A stretch of 64,000 bases of DNA from Limiplasma sp034927815 (GTDB taxonomy: Bacteria; Bacillota; Clostridia; Christensenellales; Aristaeellaceae), in NCBI GenBank assembly GCA_034927815.1, contig JAYFPK010000029.1:62001-126000 (forward strand), written 5' to 3'. Below the pieces are notes generated by a model. That model did no database searches. It saw only the letters and a program-made list of their open reading frames with translations, and had not been told where the DNA came from. Every line of letters starts with the position of its first letter. The first letter of the stretch is position 1. The position numbers and the translations under genes are program-made. Shown piece by piece: positions 1 through 9,537 of the stretch.

Positions 1-1
1 C

Positions 2-61
2 TACCGGACCCGCTGGGAGACCGACCCGGCCATCAACGAGGTATATGTGAACTTTCACTGA
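2..61 (+). CDS. 3' end of an unidentified gene
   Basis: The window opens inside a reading frame on the plus strand that ends with TGA at 59-61. Only 19 residues are visible (YRTRWETDPAINEVYVNFH), too few to name a family. The frame is supported by the stop being followed about 57 bases later by a strong intrinsic terminator. Function unknown. Confidence 0.5.
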   Translation, partial: YRTRWETDPAINEVYVNFH

Positions 62-117
62 GCTGCGGGAGGGCGTGGGGGAACGAAGGTCCGGGACAGG
101 TTTCCGGCGGACAAAAA

Positions 118-147
118 AGCCCCTCCCAAGCCGATGGGAGGGGCTTT
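118..147 (+). terminator. Rho-independent terminator
   Basis: Ten-base-pair stem (AGCCCCTCCC / GGGAGGGGCT) with an 8-base loop. A run of A lies before it and a short T run after it, so it may work in both directions. It closes the gene truncated at the left edge and separates it from the VanZ-like gene. Confidence 0.75.
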
Positions 148-179
148 GCGATGTGGGATCATGACGAAAGGGACACGCA

Positions 180-770
180 ATGGATGAGGTAACCGCGATT
201 TCCTTGATCGTGCTGGCCGTGGCGCTCCTGCTGCCGGTGATTTCCGAGCTGCTGGCGGAGCGCCGCCTGCTGCTCCGGGGGCTGCAGTACCTGATTTTCG
301 CCGTCTATGTCTTCGCCAATCTCTATGAAACGTTGCTCTTTCGCGTAGTGGCCCCCGCGCCCCGCTATGAGCTGGGCCTGTTCTGGTCCTACCGGGAGGC
401 CCTGAGCCTTCACCGGCATGCCGATGGAGGCCTTCGCCTTCTCATTACGAATTCCAGCCTGCTGAAGGAAATCCTCCTGAACATTTTGCTCTACATTCCC
501 CTGGGATACCTGCTGCCCTTCACCTGGCCCAGCCTGGCGGGGAAGAGGCAGAGGGCCTTGGTCCCCAGCGGCTGGCTGCGCCGGGCCTTTCGCCTGCTGG
601 CGGGAATCCCCTGGAAGGTGGCGCTCATTGGGATGCTGGCCAGCGTGCTCACGGAGGTCACGCAGCTGGTGTTTCACCTGGGGCTGTTCGAATTTGACGA
701 TATCCTCAACAACACCCTGGGGTGCATGATCGGCCTGGGGATGTATTGGCTGCTGATCGGCAGAAGGTAG
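180..770 (+). CDS. VanZ-like family membrane protein
   Basis: A 196-residue integral membrane protein. Hydrophobic segments lie near residues 5-25, 34-52, 95-115, 145-163 and 172-190. The family signature is visible as NILLYIPLGYLLP in the middle and ExxQ followed by FEFDDILNNTLG near the C-terminus. VanZ-like proteins are a broad family, one member of which gives low-level teicoplanin resistance in enterococci; the molecular role of most members is unknown. An AAAGGG sequence lies six bases before the ATG. It stands alone, convergent with the polysaccharide locus, so a resistance role cannot be inferred here. Confidence 0.8.
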   Translation: MDEVTAISLIVLAVALLLPVISELLAERRLLLRGLQYLIFAVYVFANLYETLLFRVVAPAPRYELGLFWSYREALSLHRHADGGLRLLITNSSLLKEILLNILLYIPLGYLLPFTWPSLAGKRQRALVPSGWLRRAFRLLAGIPWKVALIGMLASVLTEVTQLVFHLGLFEFDDILNNTLGCMIGLGMYWLLIGRR

Positions 771-883
771 GGGGAGGGACATCCGCCTCTGGTTGTAAAC
801 CTCAATTCGTAGCCGCCGCAAAGCCGTCCAGCACCGTTGGAAGAGGTTTGTTTCCCATCCTCACCGGGTAGTTGTGCAATTCT

Positions 884-2041
884 TCAACGCTCCTCATGCG
901 CAACCGCCTTGAGGAGCTCTTGCAATTGGCTTTGAAACTGCGCTGAAAGCTGGGAAATTCGCTTTCGCGGGTCGTAGGGCTTCGATAGGTCAACGCATTG
1001 AATGGCCTTTGCGATCTCCTCCGGCGTTTGCGTATCATAGTAGGTGACGATATCACCCACGGCGGACCGCTCCACAGCCGGGATGCGGATACTGACCACA
1101 TGCAAGCCGTTGGCTAAGTAGGAGAGGATTTTGCTGGGAAACGAGGTGGCGTTGAAAGCGGCATCGGGATTTTGCGTACTCAGGCCGATTTGGCAAGATT
1201 GCAGAAAACGGGTGTAATCCTCCCCCCCCAACAGCCCCTCAAAGGTAAGCCCACACCTTGCTTTCCTGCTTGTTTCGGCAATCATCCTCCGCAATTCTTC
1301 CGTGTCCTTTTCGCTGCCAAAGCCAAGGATATGAAGATGAAAGCGCCCGTCCAGGAACGCGGCGGCGGCAACGGCGGCGGCGGCGCCGCCTTTGCGGGGA
1401 TCGAAGGTACCCGCATAGGCGATATGGGTTCTGCCGTCCTTAAAGCCGCATTTTCGGTCCAGCTCCGCGTGATAGGTTCCATAGATCACTACGCTGGGCT
1501 TTTGCGCCTTGTTCAGCTTGTTTTCCAGCAGCTCCGTAGGGAAGATGTACGCGTCCGCCATCTCAAAAAGGCGATACTCCGCCCGCCGCAATCCCTGGGA
1601 GAGGGGGGCGGCATCCTGGTAAATCTCCTCCGCTTCCAAGATCAACTTGAAACCCTTTACTAATTTCGCGCCCATCACCGCACGCGCGTATCCCAAAGAA
1701 TGATACACGAGGATTGCTTCATTCCGTTTGACCTTGGTCAGCAAAAAGAAAAACATCTGGAGCTGCATCCACATATGGGCCAAGATCCGCTTCCCTTTGC
1801 ACCCTCTCCCCAGGGAAGAGAACAAGCGCAAAGTGTTGTGCCCGTTCAGCTCAACTTGTCTGCCGGGGCATGTTTTGCCGCCATATGTCCCGCTCATGGA
1901 TATGATGTCCACGCCGTACCCAATCCGGTTTAAGGCTGCGCATAGGTAATCGATTTTGTTGGTGGCGGCTAACACAAAGGCGCGTTTTTCCCGCCGGTGA
2001 TTCAGCGTGTCATAATATGCGATATATTTCAGCCGTTTCAC
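884..2041 (-). CDS. Glycosyltransferase (GT-B type), last gene of the polysaccharide operon
   Basis: A 385-residue GT-B style glycosyltransferase. The N-terminal half carries a Rossmann-like donor/acceptor domain. The C-terminal half has HIAYAGTFDPRKGG and the segment SFPSKILSYLANGLHVVS, which resembles the nucleotide-sugar binding loop (FPSKI-x-EYLAAG) of many GT4-type enzymes, although the usual Glu is replaced by Ser. It starts with GTG inside a GTGA overlap with the flippase stop, so translation is coupled. It probably adds one sugar to the lipid-linked repeat unit at the inner membrane face. Donor and linkage cannot be deduced. No clear terminator is seen between it and the convergent VanZ-like gene. 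Confidence 0.75.
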   Translation of the reverse strand: MKRLKYIAYYDTLNHRREKRAFVLAATNKIDYLCAALNRIGYGVDIISMSGTYGGKTCPGRQVELNGHNTLRLFSSLGRGCKGKRILAHMWMQLQMFFFLLTKVKRNEAILVYHSLGYARAVMGAKLVKGFKLILEAEEIYQDAAPLSQGLRRAEYRLFEMADAYIFPTELLENKLNKAQKPSVVIYGTYHAELDRKCGFKDGRTHIAYAGTFDPRKGGAAAAVAAAAFLDGRFHLHILGFGSEKDTEELRRMIAETSRKARCGLTFEGLLGGEDYTRFLQSCQIGLSTQNPDAAFNATSFPSKILSYLANGLHVVSIRIPAVERSAVGDIVTYYDTQTPEEIAKAIQCVDLSKPYDPRKRISQLSAQFQSQLQELLKAVAHEER

Positions 2042-3612
2042 GGTGTGCTATTGCCTCCAATGTTCTCTCGGCCTTTCTTTCTCCCCGGCAGCAAATTCAT
2101 GAGGGCTTTTCTGCAAAGCGCCCGCTCCTGCTTGCTCACAGCCAACAGGGCGACCAACGCGGCATAGAGGCACAGGACCCATAGCGCGTTCATCACCAAG
2201 CCGCTCCATCCTGACGGCGAAAGCCAATGGCTGAAAGACAGCCCCGCCACAATCGTGAGCAAAATGGGAAGGATCATATCCTTATAGCACTGGGTCAAGA
2301 AATGCCGGATGTCGATTTGCAGGTGCCTGTGATAGACATAATCCATCATGAGCGTACGCGCAACATAGGCAATGCAGATGGAAACAGCCGCCCCTACTCC
2401 GCCCAAGGCATGGATCAAAATCCACATCAGCGTGATGTTGATGCCGGCCATGATCAGGTATACCTTTGCCTGGCGCTTCACTTCGTTTTGGGCGATTACC
2501 ACATTGGCCGCGATGTGCTGGGGCAATTCAAGCACGCTGGGAAAAAGCAAGGCCACCGCATAGTAGTAGGCAGCCTCGTACTCCGCCCCCATCCAAAGGA
2601 GCATGAATTGCCTGCCAACGCAAACAAAGCCCACGAAGATGCCCCCGATAAGCACCAGCTGGATCCGTCCTACCTTGATCATCAGGCGGGAAATCTCGGC
2701 TTTGCTGCTTTGCGCATGGGCCAGGATCCTGGTAACCCGCGGCAAAAACAACCCGTTAACCGCGTTGGCAATGGTGTAGGTATATCCTTCGATCGTTGTT
2801 GCCGCGCCAAAAAGGGCAATGCTGGCGGAGCCGGATAACATCCCTAAAAAAGTGGGCGTTATATTGAAGATGAAGCGCTGAGAGACGCTAATGACCGTCG
2901 TCCATGCGGAAAAGCCGAATATCTCCTTCGTCATCGCTTTGTCTTGATACCTAAAGTGCGCCTTCACCGGCAGCTTCCGGCGAATGAAGCAGAGCTTGAT
3001 CAAAATAACGGTCAGGCCGCTCAGGGAATTCATTGCCACAAGGGCAAACAGCCCCCAGCCCAAGGACAGGGCAAGGACGATCAAGGCGACGGATAGAAGC
3101 TTATGAAAGATATCACACAGCTTCAGCGGAACAAATTCCTCATACGCGGTCAAAATTCCGTTGAGGGGAACAAAGGGAAAGGCAAGGATATTGTACCCTG
3201 CGGCGATGAGGTAAACAAGCTTGAACTGTGCCAGCTCCGTGGGGGTTAACTTGCCATAGATCATGTCCATATTCAGGTAGACTACGATCAAAGCAACAAA
3301 GAATACGGCGTCAATGAAGAGGTACAGCTTGTAGACGATTCCCAAGAGGCCGTCGATCCGCTGCTGGTCCCCCGCCACCCTATACTTTGATACAAAGCGC
3401 GCCACGGCGGCGCCGATGCCAAAATCCATCATTAACAGGCTGATCAAAGAGATGGCTAAGGTATAGAGGCCATAATGGGACTGGCCGATCTGCCGTACCA
3501 TCCAGGGGGTGTACAGCAGCCCCGCGATGATGTTAATGGCTACGGCCAGATAGGAAAGAGCCGCCCCTGCCTTGATCTGGCTCAAAGAACCGCTTTTTTT
3601 CTTACTCATCAT
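2038..3612 (-). CDS. Polysaccharide (Wzx-type) flippase
   Basis: A 524-residue polytopic protein of the MOP/polysaccharide biosynthesis family, with about 12-14 hydrophobic segments spread over its whole length and the typical N-terminal start SQIKAGAALSYLAVAINIIAGLLYTP cut across the first two helices. Family members flip undecaprenyl-diphosphate-linked repeat units across the cytoplasmic membrane. The start is the tandem ATGATG overlapping the end of the upstream glycosyltransferase, and its own end overlaps the next glycosyltransferase by four bases. Together with the EpsG-like polymerase and the Wzz-like protein in the same locus it completes a Wzx/Wzy-type export pathway. Length is normal for the family. 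Confidence 0.88.
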   Translation of the reverse strand: MMSKKKSGSLSQIKAGAALSYLAVAINIIAGLLYTPWMVRQIGQSHYGLYTLAISLISLLMMDFGIGAAVARFVSKYRVAGDQQRIDGLLGIVYKLYLFIDAVFFVALIVVYLNMDMIYGKLTPTELAQFKLVYLIAAGYNILAFPFVPLNGILTAYEEFVPLKLCDIFHKLLSVALIVLALSLGWGLFALVAMNSLSGLTVILIKLCFIRRKLPVKAHFRYQDKAMTKEIFGFSAWTTVISVSQRFIFNITPTFLGMLSGSASIALFGAATTIEGYTYTIANAVNGLFLPRVTRILAHAQSSKAEISRLMIKVGRIQLVLIGGIFVGFVCVGRQFMLLWMGAEYEAAYYYAVALLFPSVLELPQHIAANVVIAQNEVKRQAKVYLIMAGINITLMWILIHALGGVGAAVSICIAYVARTLMMDYVYHRHLQIDIRHFLTQCYKDMILPILLTIVAGLSFSHWLSPSGWSGLVMNALWVLCLYAALVALLAVSKQERALCRKALMNLLPGRKKGRENIGGNSTP

Positions 3613-4636
3613 TGTTTCCCTGAACAGCTCCTGCTTTTTTGCGCAGCCTCTTTTTCAGGGTATACAGCAGCGAAGAGGCTTCCCCGTGCCTGATCCTTAA
3701 AAATCTTGATTCCCATTTTCGATATAGCTTCACCAGCGGATATCCATTGCCCATGATGCGGTCAAGCCGCCTTTTGAACTCCACATCCTCCATCACAAAG
3801 CCGGGATGGTTGAGGGGGAACGAATACTCATAGGTCTTCATGGAGAAGATTTTCCGAATCCCCTTAGGCAAGAGCCTTTCATCCCTTGCCGCGTGGGTTC
3901 CTCCCTCGCTGTTGTTTCCAATATTGGAAATCAGGTTGTATTTGGGGACGATATTGATGCTGTGATTCGCAAACATATGGTATGAAAGGATGGATTCATA
4001 ATGCGCTTTGCCGCTTTTTCGATGCTTGGCGGCGGTTGCGATATACTTGCGCATGTCATACTTATGCCTGTTTGCCTCCACAAATTTTTTGGTGGAAGCT
4101 GGGTCGGCTAACAGGGGATAATCCTCCGTCCAGCCCCTCACTACCCTTCCCCAAGAAGCCCAGCCCGTGATGGAGCCGCCATAGGAAAACAGATAATCGT
4201 AGGCTGTTCCCTCATACACTCCCATATGGTTCATGCCGCAAATCATATTGATCCGCTCGTCATTCTCATACCTGTCCAGCAGTTCTTTGCAAAAGGGGAA
4301 GAAGCTCTGGGAGGGAACGTCGTCATCCTCCAAAACGATGCACTTGTCCACAAGGCCAAAAGCCCATTTTTGAGCCATATACTCCGAAGGATCGCACCCA
4401 TGGTTACCCCTTTGATAGTTTTGATGCACTTCGCATTCCCAATCGATTTCACCGGCAATCCTCCGGCATTGCTCCACCGCCGCTTTGTCGCCGGCAACGC
4501 CGTCGCGGGCCCCGTCCTGATATAAAAACAGCTTATGGGGGCGGGCGATTTTCACCTGCTCAAATACCTTGGCAAAGGTGTTGGGGCGGTTGAAAAAGAT
4601 CAGCAACACGGCGACATCGATCTTGCTCTTATGCAT
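3602..4636 (-). CDS. Glycosyltransferase (GT-A type)
   Basis: A 344-residue protein resembling GT-A (family 2-like) transferases. After VAVLLIFFNRP at the N-terminus it has LFLYQDGAR and an acidic metal/donor motif, CIVLEDDDVPS, near residue 120. I chose the ATG at 4636, ten to twelve residues before the first strand and preceded by AAGGGGATGGGAGG. An ATG at 4696 lies in an ATGA overlap with the stop of the EpsG-like gene and would add 20 poorly conserved-looking residues, so a coupled longer form is possible. The likely role is assembly of the repeat unit; the sugar is unknown. Confidence 0.75.
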   Translation of the reverse strand: MHKSKIDVAVLLIFFNRPNTFAKVFEQVKIARPHKLFLYQDGARDGVAGDKAAVEQCRRIAGEIDWECEVHQNYQRGNHGCDPSEYMAQKWAFGLVDKCIVLEDDDVPSQSFFPFCKELLDRYENDERINMICGMNHMGVYEGTAYDYLFSYGGSITGWASWGRVVRGWTEDYPLLADPASTKKFVEANRHKYDMRKYIATAAKHRKSGKAHYESILSYHMFANHSINIVPKYNLISNIGNNSEGGTHAARDERLLPKGIRKIFSMKTYEYSFPLNHPGFVMEDVEFKRRLDRIMGNGYPLVKLYRKWESRFLRIRHGEASSLLYTLKKRLRKKAGAVQGNNDE

Positions 4637-4692
4637 CCTCCCATCCCCTTCCCATCCGTTGTTTTGGCGCAACGCCATAGCGGAGCCGCGGC

Positions 4693-5745
4693 TCATTCCC
4701 AAAAGAACAAATACCGGTTCCCCTGGAATAGAAACATGGCAACCATCAAACAGACGGCTCCGAAATAGACGATCTTCCGGTGCTGTTTTTTTGGAAAGCT
4801 GTCAATGATCATCGGCAAAAGGAGCATCAGGTTGATGGTATAGTACTGCTGAATGCGCATAAAGTTCTGGTTGCCGATCGCCATGGTTGTGGTCAGGCAT
4901 CCCAGGTACATGGCGTTTACCATGTGCTTTCCCTTGTCCGCGTGCAGCTTCACAATCCGCGGCGCGCGCCAGACGCTGATTGCTGTAAGGGCGGCAATCA
5001 GGATAAAGTAGGTCCACGGCGGGCGGACAAATTCATCGGCGTCATACCCTATCCATTCGGCAATGGGTTTGTATAGCTGGCTGCCAACGGTCCCCGCGAT
5101 CAGGATCAAAACAAGGAATATCAGCGTATTCCGTTTGGAGATTTTCAGATTGGATGCAAAGTAGAACGGGAAATAGGATATGCTGGATTTGTGCAATGTG
5201 AAGGCAATGATGCACAAGAGTAGAAAACGGAATAATTTCTTTTCGCGGATGAAGTCATAGCCTGCCAGCACGACCAGGGCCGTTGCCAGGGTCTGCCGGT
5301 ACCCGGTAATGCCGAAAAAGGCCCAGAACAAAATCTGGTATGTCAAAAAGCTGATTTCCGGCCTTGAAGAATGCCTGTAAATCCATATCCCCATAGGGAT
5401 CGTAAACAGGCATCCTATGAGAAACATATAGACCCGGTAATCGGCGCTGATGAGCTGGGCCGCCTTGGTAAAGATGTAAAATCCAGGGTCCTTGGCGGAG
5501 ACGCTGCCCCAATACTGCTCATAGAAGCGGGAGAAGAGCTCGGGCCAATTCATCCATTTGACGATTTCAAAGTTATACTCATACGAGTAGGTATCCGCGC
5601 CAACGGACATGCTGCGCAAGCCGGTCATGAGGATAAACTGCACAGCCATCAAAGAGCAATATAGGGCCTTCCGCCTTGCGTTGCCGCCCGACGGCCGCAG
5701 TATGGCGGCAAAAGCCAATATGCTTACAATGCTTAGTAGATACAA
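4693..5745 (-). CDS. EpsG-like / Wzy-type polysaccharide polymerase
   Basis: A 350-residue integral membrane protein with about ten hydrophobic segments and the EpsG-family landmark GLRSMSVGADTYSYEYNF in the first periplasmic/extracellular loop (residues about 42-59). EpsG/Wzy proteins polymerise lipid-linked repeat units on the outer face of the membrane. The start appears to be TTG, with AAAGG about twelve bases before it; no ATG fits. It sits between two glycosyltransferases and close to the flippase, as expected for a Wzy-dependent locus. Confidence 0.8.
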   Translation of the reverse strand: MYLLSIVSILAFAAILRPSGGNARRKALYCSLMAVQFILMTGLRSMSVGADTYSYEYNFEIVKWMNWPELFSRFYEQYWGSVSAKDPGFYIFTKAAQLISADYRVYMFLIGCLFTIPMGIWIYRHSSRPEISFLTYQILFWAFFGITGYRQTLATALVVLAGYDFIREKKLFRFLLLCIIAFTLHKSSISYFPFYFASNLKISKRNTLIFLVLILIAGTVGSQLYKPIAEWIGYDADEFVRPPWTYFILIAALTAISVWRAPRIVKLHADKGKHMVNAMYLGCLTTTMAIGNQNFMRIQQYYTINLMLLLPMIIDSFPKKQHRKIVYFGAVCLMVAMFLFQGNRYLFFWE

Positions 5746-5826
5746 AGCCGGCCAACCTTTCGCTGGTTTCTTTCGCCCACGCGGGTGGATCGGGCGGAGC
5801 TGTTGAAGGGGAATAGCCCCGGGGGC

Positions 5827-7023
5827 TCACAAAACGGCATGCTTTGCAAGAAGGGCCTGGTAATCGCTGATTTGCTCCGCAATCAGCCTTTCCTTGTCAA
5901 AGGCTTGCAGCGCAAACGCTCTGCAAGAGCGCGTGTATGCTTCCTTCCCCTTTTGCAATATCTCCTGGACCGCTTCCGCCGCTTTTTCCCAGTCCTTCAG
6001 GGGGACCACCGCTCCCCGGCCCTCTGCCACCAGCTCCGGCATGGCCGTGGCGTCATAGACCACTACGGGGGTTCCGCAGGAAAGCGCCTCCGCAATCACC
6101 TTTCCGAATGTCTCTTGCACCGAAAGGCTGAGAAAGACATCTGCCCTCGCGTAATACCCGGCCAGCTCCCTCACGTCATGGATCGAGCCCACAGGCTTTA
6201 CATTGGGGGGAAAGGCGGGGCTCCTGGGCATGCCTCCCACCAACACAAAGTCGGCATGCGGCATCCTCTGCGCAATCCGGATGATGTCCGCAAGCCCCTT
6301 TTGCTCCGACCAGCCATGGGCCACGGATAACACCCTGGGGCGTTGGGGCTTCTCATAAGCCAGCGGTTGAAAGATGCTCAGGTCCACCCAATTATAAATC
6401 CGGATGATCCGGGCAGTGGACGCTAAAAAAGACCGGCGCGCTTCATTGGTAATCCAATCGGATACGCCGACGACCGTCAGGTTGCCTAGGGCCCCGAACC
6501 ATTTTTTCTTATCCGCCAGCATCTTGGCGGACCGGTCCCAAAACCAGCTCTTATTCCATTTGTGCACGGCGGGGCATTTCCCGCAGGCGTCTTGCCATCT
6601 GGAGCAATGGTCTTGCGTGTAATGGCAGCATTTCCCGGTATAAAACCAACAGTCATGCAGCGTTATGAGGGTGGGGATGTTGTTGGTTTTGAAATGCCTC
6701 AACAGCATCGGCAAATTGATATAATTGCCATGAAGGTTGTGTAAGTGCACCGCGTCCGGCCGGATGTCCCGCAGGCGGCGGAGGAGCCTCCAGGTGGCAA
6801 AATGGGAAAAGTATCCCTGCAGCCCGGTCAGCCGGGATAAAAGGCCATGGAGCTTCCAGCCCACAGGGGAACCAACCGTATATACATTCCGGTCCGGGAG
6901 ATGCCTTTGGGCCACAAAAACATAGGATTCGTGGCCTTGAGCCAATAAAGCCTCGTGAAGCTCCATAACCGTCCGGCCTGTGCTTCCCCGTTGGTATACC
7001 GCGTTGATCTGGACGATTTTCAT
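5827..7023 (-). CDS. Family 4 glycosyltransferase
   Basis: A 398-residue retaining GT-B transferase. The N-terminus MKIVQINAVYQRGSTGR and the Cys-rich stretch around HDCWFYTGKCCHY are typical of a GT4 group common in capsule and colanic-acid-like clusters. The C-terminal donor domain has the EX7E motif in ETFGKVIAEALSCGTPVV. The start ATG overlaps the preceding stop (ATGA). An 80-base gap separates it from the polymerase. Probably adds an internal sugar of the repeat unit; the donor is unknown. Confidence 0.85.
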   Translation of the reverse strand: MKIVQINAVYQRGSTGRTVMELHEALLAQGHESYVFVAQRHLPDRNVYTVGSPVGWKLHGLLSRLTGLQGYFSHFATWRLLRRLRDIRPDAVHLHNLHGNYINLPMLLRHFKTNNIPTLITLHDCWFYTGKCCHYTQDHCSRWQDACGKCPAVHKWNKSWFWDRSAKMLADKKKWFGALGNLTVVGVSDWITNEARRSFLASTARIIRIYNWVDLSIFQPLAYEKPQRPRVLSVAHGWSEQKGLADIIRIAQRMPHADFVLVGGMPRSPAFPPNVKPVGSIHDVRELAGYYARADVFLSLSVQETFGKVIAEALSCGTPVVVYDATAMPELVAEGRGAVVPLKDWEKAAEAVQEILQKGKEAYTRSCRAFALQAFDKERLIAEQISDYQALLAKHAVL

Positions 7024-8297
7024 TGCTTCACCACCGCGTGCAAGTCCTCTAACAGCATTTTGCGCAAAGCGCTTGCGTTATGATACCGTTGCCCGCAAAG
7101 CCATCCGTTTTGGGCTGTTGTATTCAATATGGCCCGGTCTTTGAGAATGCGTTGCAACACAGAAGGGATCTCCGCTTTGCTCTGGGCCAGTAAAGCCGCA
7201 TTGTTTTTTTTCAGATGCTCAATGGAAGCCGTATTCTTCCGGCCCAACGCCAGAATGCAACGCCCTGCGGCAAGATAATCAACGATTTTCGTGGAAAAAG
7301 AATGGCGAACCCGCAGCCCCTCTCCAAAGCGGAAGCCTTCGGCATGGATGAGGATATCGGCGTCGGATTGGATTTGCGCAATTTCCGAAGCGGGTACGGG
7401 CTTGCTCAGATGGGTGCCCTTGCCGGATAACGCTTTTCGGATGCTTTTGGTAATCGGAGTTCCGGTATAGATGAAAAGCTCCATCCGGGTTTCGCGCGCA
7501 TTCACCTTTTCAATCTCCTGCGCCAAACAGCCTAGAGTTCTCCATCTTCCAATCCCTATGTTTCCAGCGTATACCAAGCGCATCGGGGAGTGAAAGGCCG
7601 TCTTGAGGCGGGGGAGCCCTGAAAAATCCTTTTGCTTGGTTAAGATCTTGCAAGGCTTATTGAAAATTTTCTCATACTCCTTTTTTTGAGCTTCTGAAAT
7701 CACATACAAAAGCTCGCTGCTGAGGATTGTTTTCCGAATGGCGCGCCGCTTGAGCAGGCGGTCAATCCAAAACAAGGGGGACAGGGAAAACTGTTTGAGC
7801 GTATAAGCATCGTCCGCGGTAAAGCAGACCATAGGCTTTTGGGTATAATTCTTCATGAACCGGGAGATCCGGTTCATATAAAAGGAAGGGTATATGGGCT
7901 GAAAAATCAAATCGATGTCCGCGTTTTCAAGAAAGCTGACCAGATCCTCTGTTTTCCATTTGCCAAGGAGCCAGACCAATTCTTGCATCCAGTATAAGAT
8001 CTGCCACTTGTGGCGCTTGACATGGGATATCGCCTGATTGGCTGTGCTTTCAGGCCTGTTGCCCTGCCCGGCGGTTACCGTTTGCCCTGTGGGGATATGG
8101 CGGCGCAAAATGCTCTTTGCCACCAGGCCTTCGTCTATTTTGAATATTTTCTTGGGGAGGGTCGAGTTTGGATGGCCGGAACCACAATAGACATGGATAA
8201 TATGATACAAACCGTCCTGCTGAAAGATGTCGGTAAAGGTGTTGCCGAAGCTATTATCGTTTCTCCAGGGGGTTCGGGATAAAACAAGAATATTCAT
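7020..8297 (-). CDS. Glycosyltransferase (GT-B type)
   Basis: A 425-residue GT-B-like protein starting MNILVLSRTPWRND. The C-terminal half contains RLVYAGNIGIGRWR and the donor-binding-like segment FSTKIVDYLAAGRCILALG, matching the pattern of other transferases in this locus. The ATG overlaps the stop of the upstream glycosyltransferase (ATGA). Residues 85-110 look less conserved and lysine/threonine-rich. It is assigned to repeat-unit assembly by context; substrate unknown. Confidence 0.75.
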   Translation of the reverse strand: MNILVLSRTPWRNDNSFGNTFTDIFQQDGLYHIIHVYCGSGHPNSTLPKKIFKIDEGLVAKSILRRHIPTGQTVTAGQGNRPESTANQAISHVKRHKWQILYWMQELVWLLGKWKTEDLVSFLENADIDLIFQPIYPSFYMNRISRFMKNYTQKPMVCFTADDAYTLKQFSLSPLFWIDRLLKRRAIRKTILSSELLYVISEAQKKEYEKIFNKPCKILTKQKDFSGLPRLKTAFHSPMRLVYAGNIGIGRWRTLGCLAQEIEKVNARETRMELFIYTGTPITKSIRKALSGKGTHLSKPVPASEIAQIQSDADILIHAEGFRFGEGLRVRHSFSTKIVDYLAAGRCILALGRKNTASIEHLKKNNAALLAQSKAEIPSVLQRILKDRAILNTTAQNGWLCGQRYHNASALRKMLLEDLHAVVKQ

Positions 8298-9493
8298 ATC
8301 ACCAGCAAAAATCCGGGATTCTTGCCCTGTTTTTCAGTGGGATTCCGCCGTGAAAATACGGCTTGCAAAAAGCTGCCAAACGGCTCCTCATAGTTTTCGT
8401 AATGAAACAGCGTACTTGGCCGGCGCATCTCCTCATCGTTTTTGCCGCGGCTCTGGAAGACGACGTTGGCGACATCTTCACGTAAATTCTGTAAAGACAC
8501 GAGATGAACCTGCGGCAGATGCTGATATTTCATCAGATCGCCGCTCGTATTGGTAATGACGTCCGTTCCGATTGTGAGGGCTTCCACAAACTTTGTGGGG
8601 AAGCCGGCCATGGTGGTTCGGTTGCGCTCCCGGAAAAAGCAAGAATAGTCTGCGGTTTTCAACAGATCCAAGGTTTCTTGATGGGACAGACGGCCCTGAA
8701 AGGAAACATGCCCCTGTTGCGCGCTGATTTTTTCCGCAAGCGCCGGATACATGCGCAAAACCTCGGATTCCGTGACGCCGACCATGTACAACAGATAATC
8801 GCAGGGGACCTTTGATAACGCTTCTACCAAAAGGTCAAGCCTCTCTTTTCTACCGGGAGAGCCGGCATATACAAATGTCAATTTTTCTTTGGGGCGCATC
8901 GTCCTGCGCGCCCACTTTTCCTCGCCGCTGTCTATGAGGGGAGGCAGCATCATCACATTTTCACAATGAGAATAATAGGATTTTAGAAACTCAGAGATAA
9001 CGATCAAGCCATCCGCTTTTTTATGCAACATCCGCATCCGATAGAACGTATCAAGCCCTTTTACAATGCAAAAGAGCCATCCGTTTCCCTTCGCGCCATA
9101 CCACTCGCTACAATCCGCAACAACCTTTATGCCGTTTGCCTTGCCAATCCGAAGGATTCGTTGGAGCGCTATGGACGGATAGTTATAGCATACGATCATG
9201 CGTATATCTGGATAAAGCGAAAAAATCTCCTGTAGCCAGCGGATGCCCGTTACATGCCGTAGCCATTGGCCTTTGCTTCGCGGATAGGGAAGGGAGTAGG
9301 AAGGAAAGCCCTGGATTTCTTTTTTTGTGCCGCTGATGGGCCCGGTTGGGGCCAGGTCCTTGTCAGTCCCTATCAGAACGACATGATATCCTTGGGACCG
9401 GAACAATTTCGCGTTGGATAGGACACGGTGGGCCGCGGCGTTTTTGTCGGGCAATTCGAAACCGCCAAGATAAAGTACCGTCCCCTTATCCAT
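8294..9493 (-). CDS. Glycosyltransferase (GT-B type)
   Basis: A 399-residue GT-B transferase. MDKGTVLYLGGFELPDKNAA opens the first Rossmann domain; the donor domain holds LTFVYAGSPGRKERL and FPTKFVEALTIGTDVITN. The ATG at 9493 is chosen because it begins directly before the first strand and leaves a 45-base gap after the epimerase gene; an ATG at 9511 preceded by AAAGGG is an alternative. The AHR and GGFELPDKNAAAHR region resembles mannosyl/fucosaminyl-type transferases but not closely enough to name the donor. Confidence 0.75.
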   Translation of the reverse strand: MDKGTVLYLGGFELPDKNAAAHRVLSNAKLFRSQGYHVVLIGTDKDLAPTGPISGTKKEIQGFPSYSLPYPRSKGQWLRHVTGIRWLQEIFSLYPDIRMIVCYNYPSIALQRILRIGKANGIKVVADCSEWYGAKGNGWLFCIVKGLDTFYRMRMLHKKADGLIVISEFLKSYYSHCENVMMLPPLIDSGEEKWARRTMRPKEKLTFVYAGSPGRKERLDLLVEALSKVPCDYLLYMVGVTESEVLRMYPALAEKISAQQGHVSFQGRLSHQETLDLLKTADYSCFFRERNRTTMAGFPTKFVEALTIGTDVITNTSGDLMKYQHLPQVHLVSLQNLREDVANVVFQSRGKNDEEMRRPSTLFHYENYEEPFGSFLQAVFSRRNPTEKQGKNPGFLLVI

Positions 9494-9537
9494 ATCCGTT
9501 CCCCGATGCATCCCTTTGCTTTGCTGCGGCTCTTTTT

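Noticed and set aside
180..770. Glycopeptide resistance determinant
   Set aside because: The VanZ-like family is broad and no van regulatory or ligase genes are nearby.
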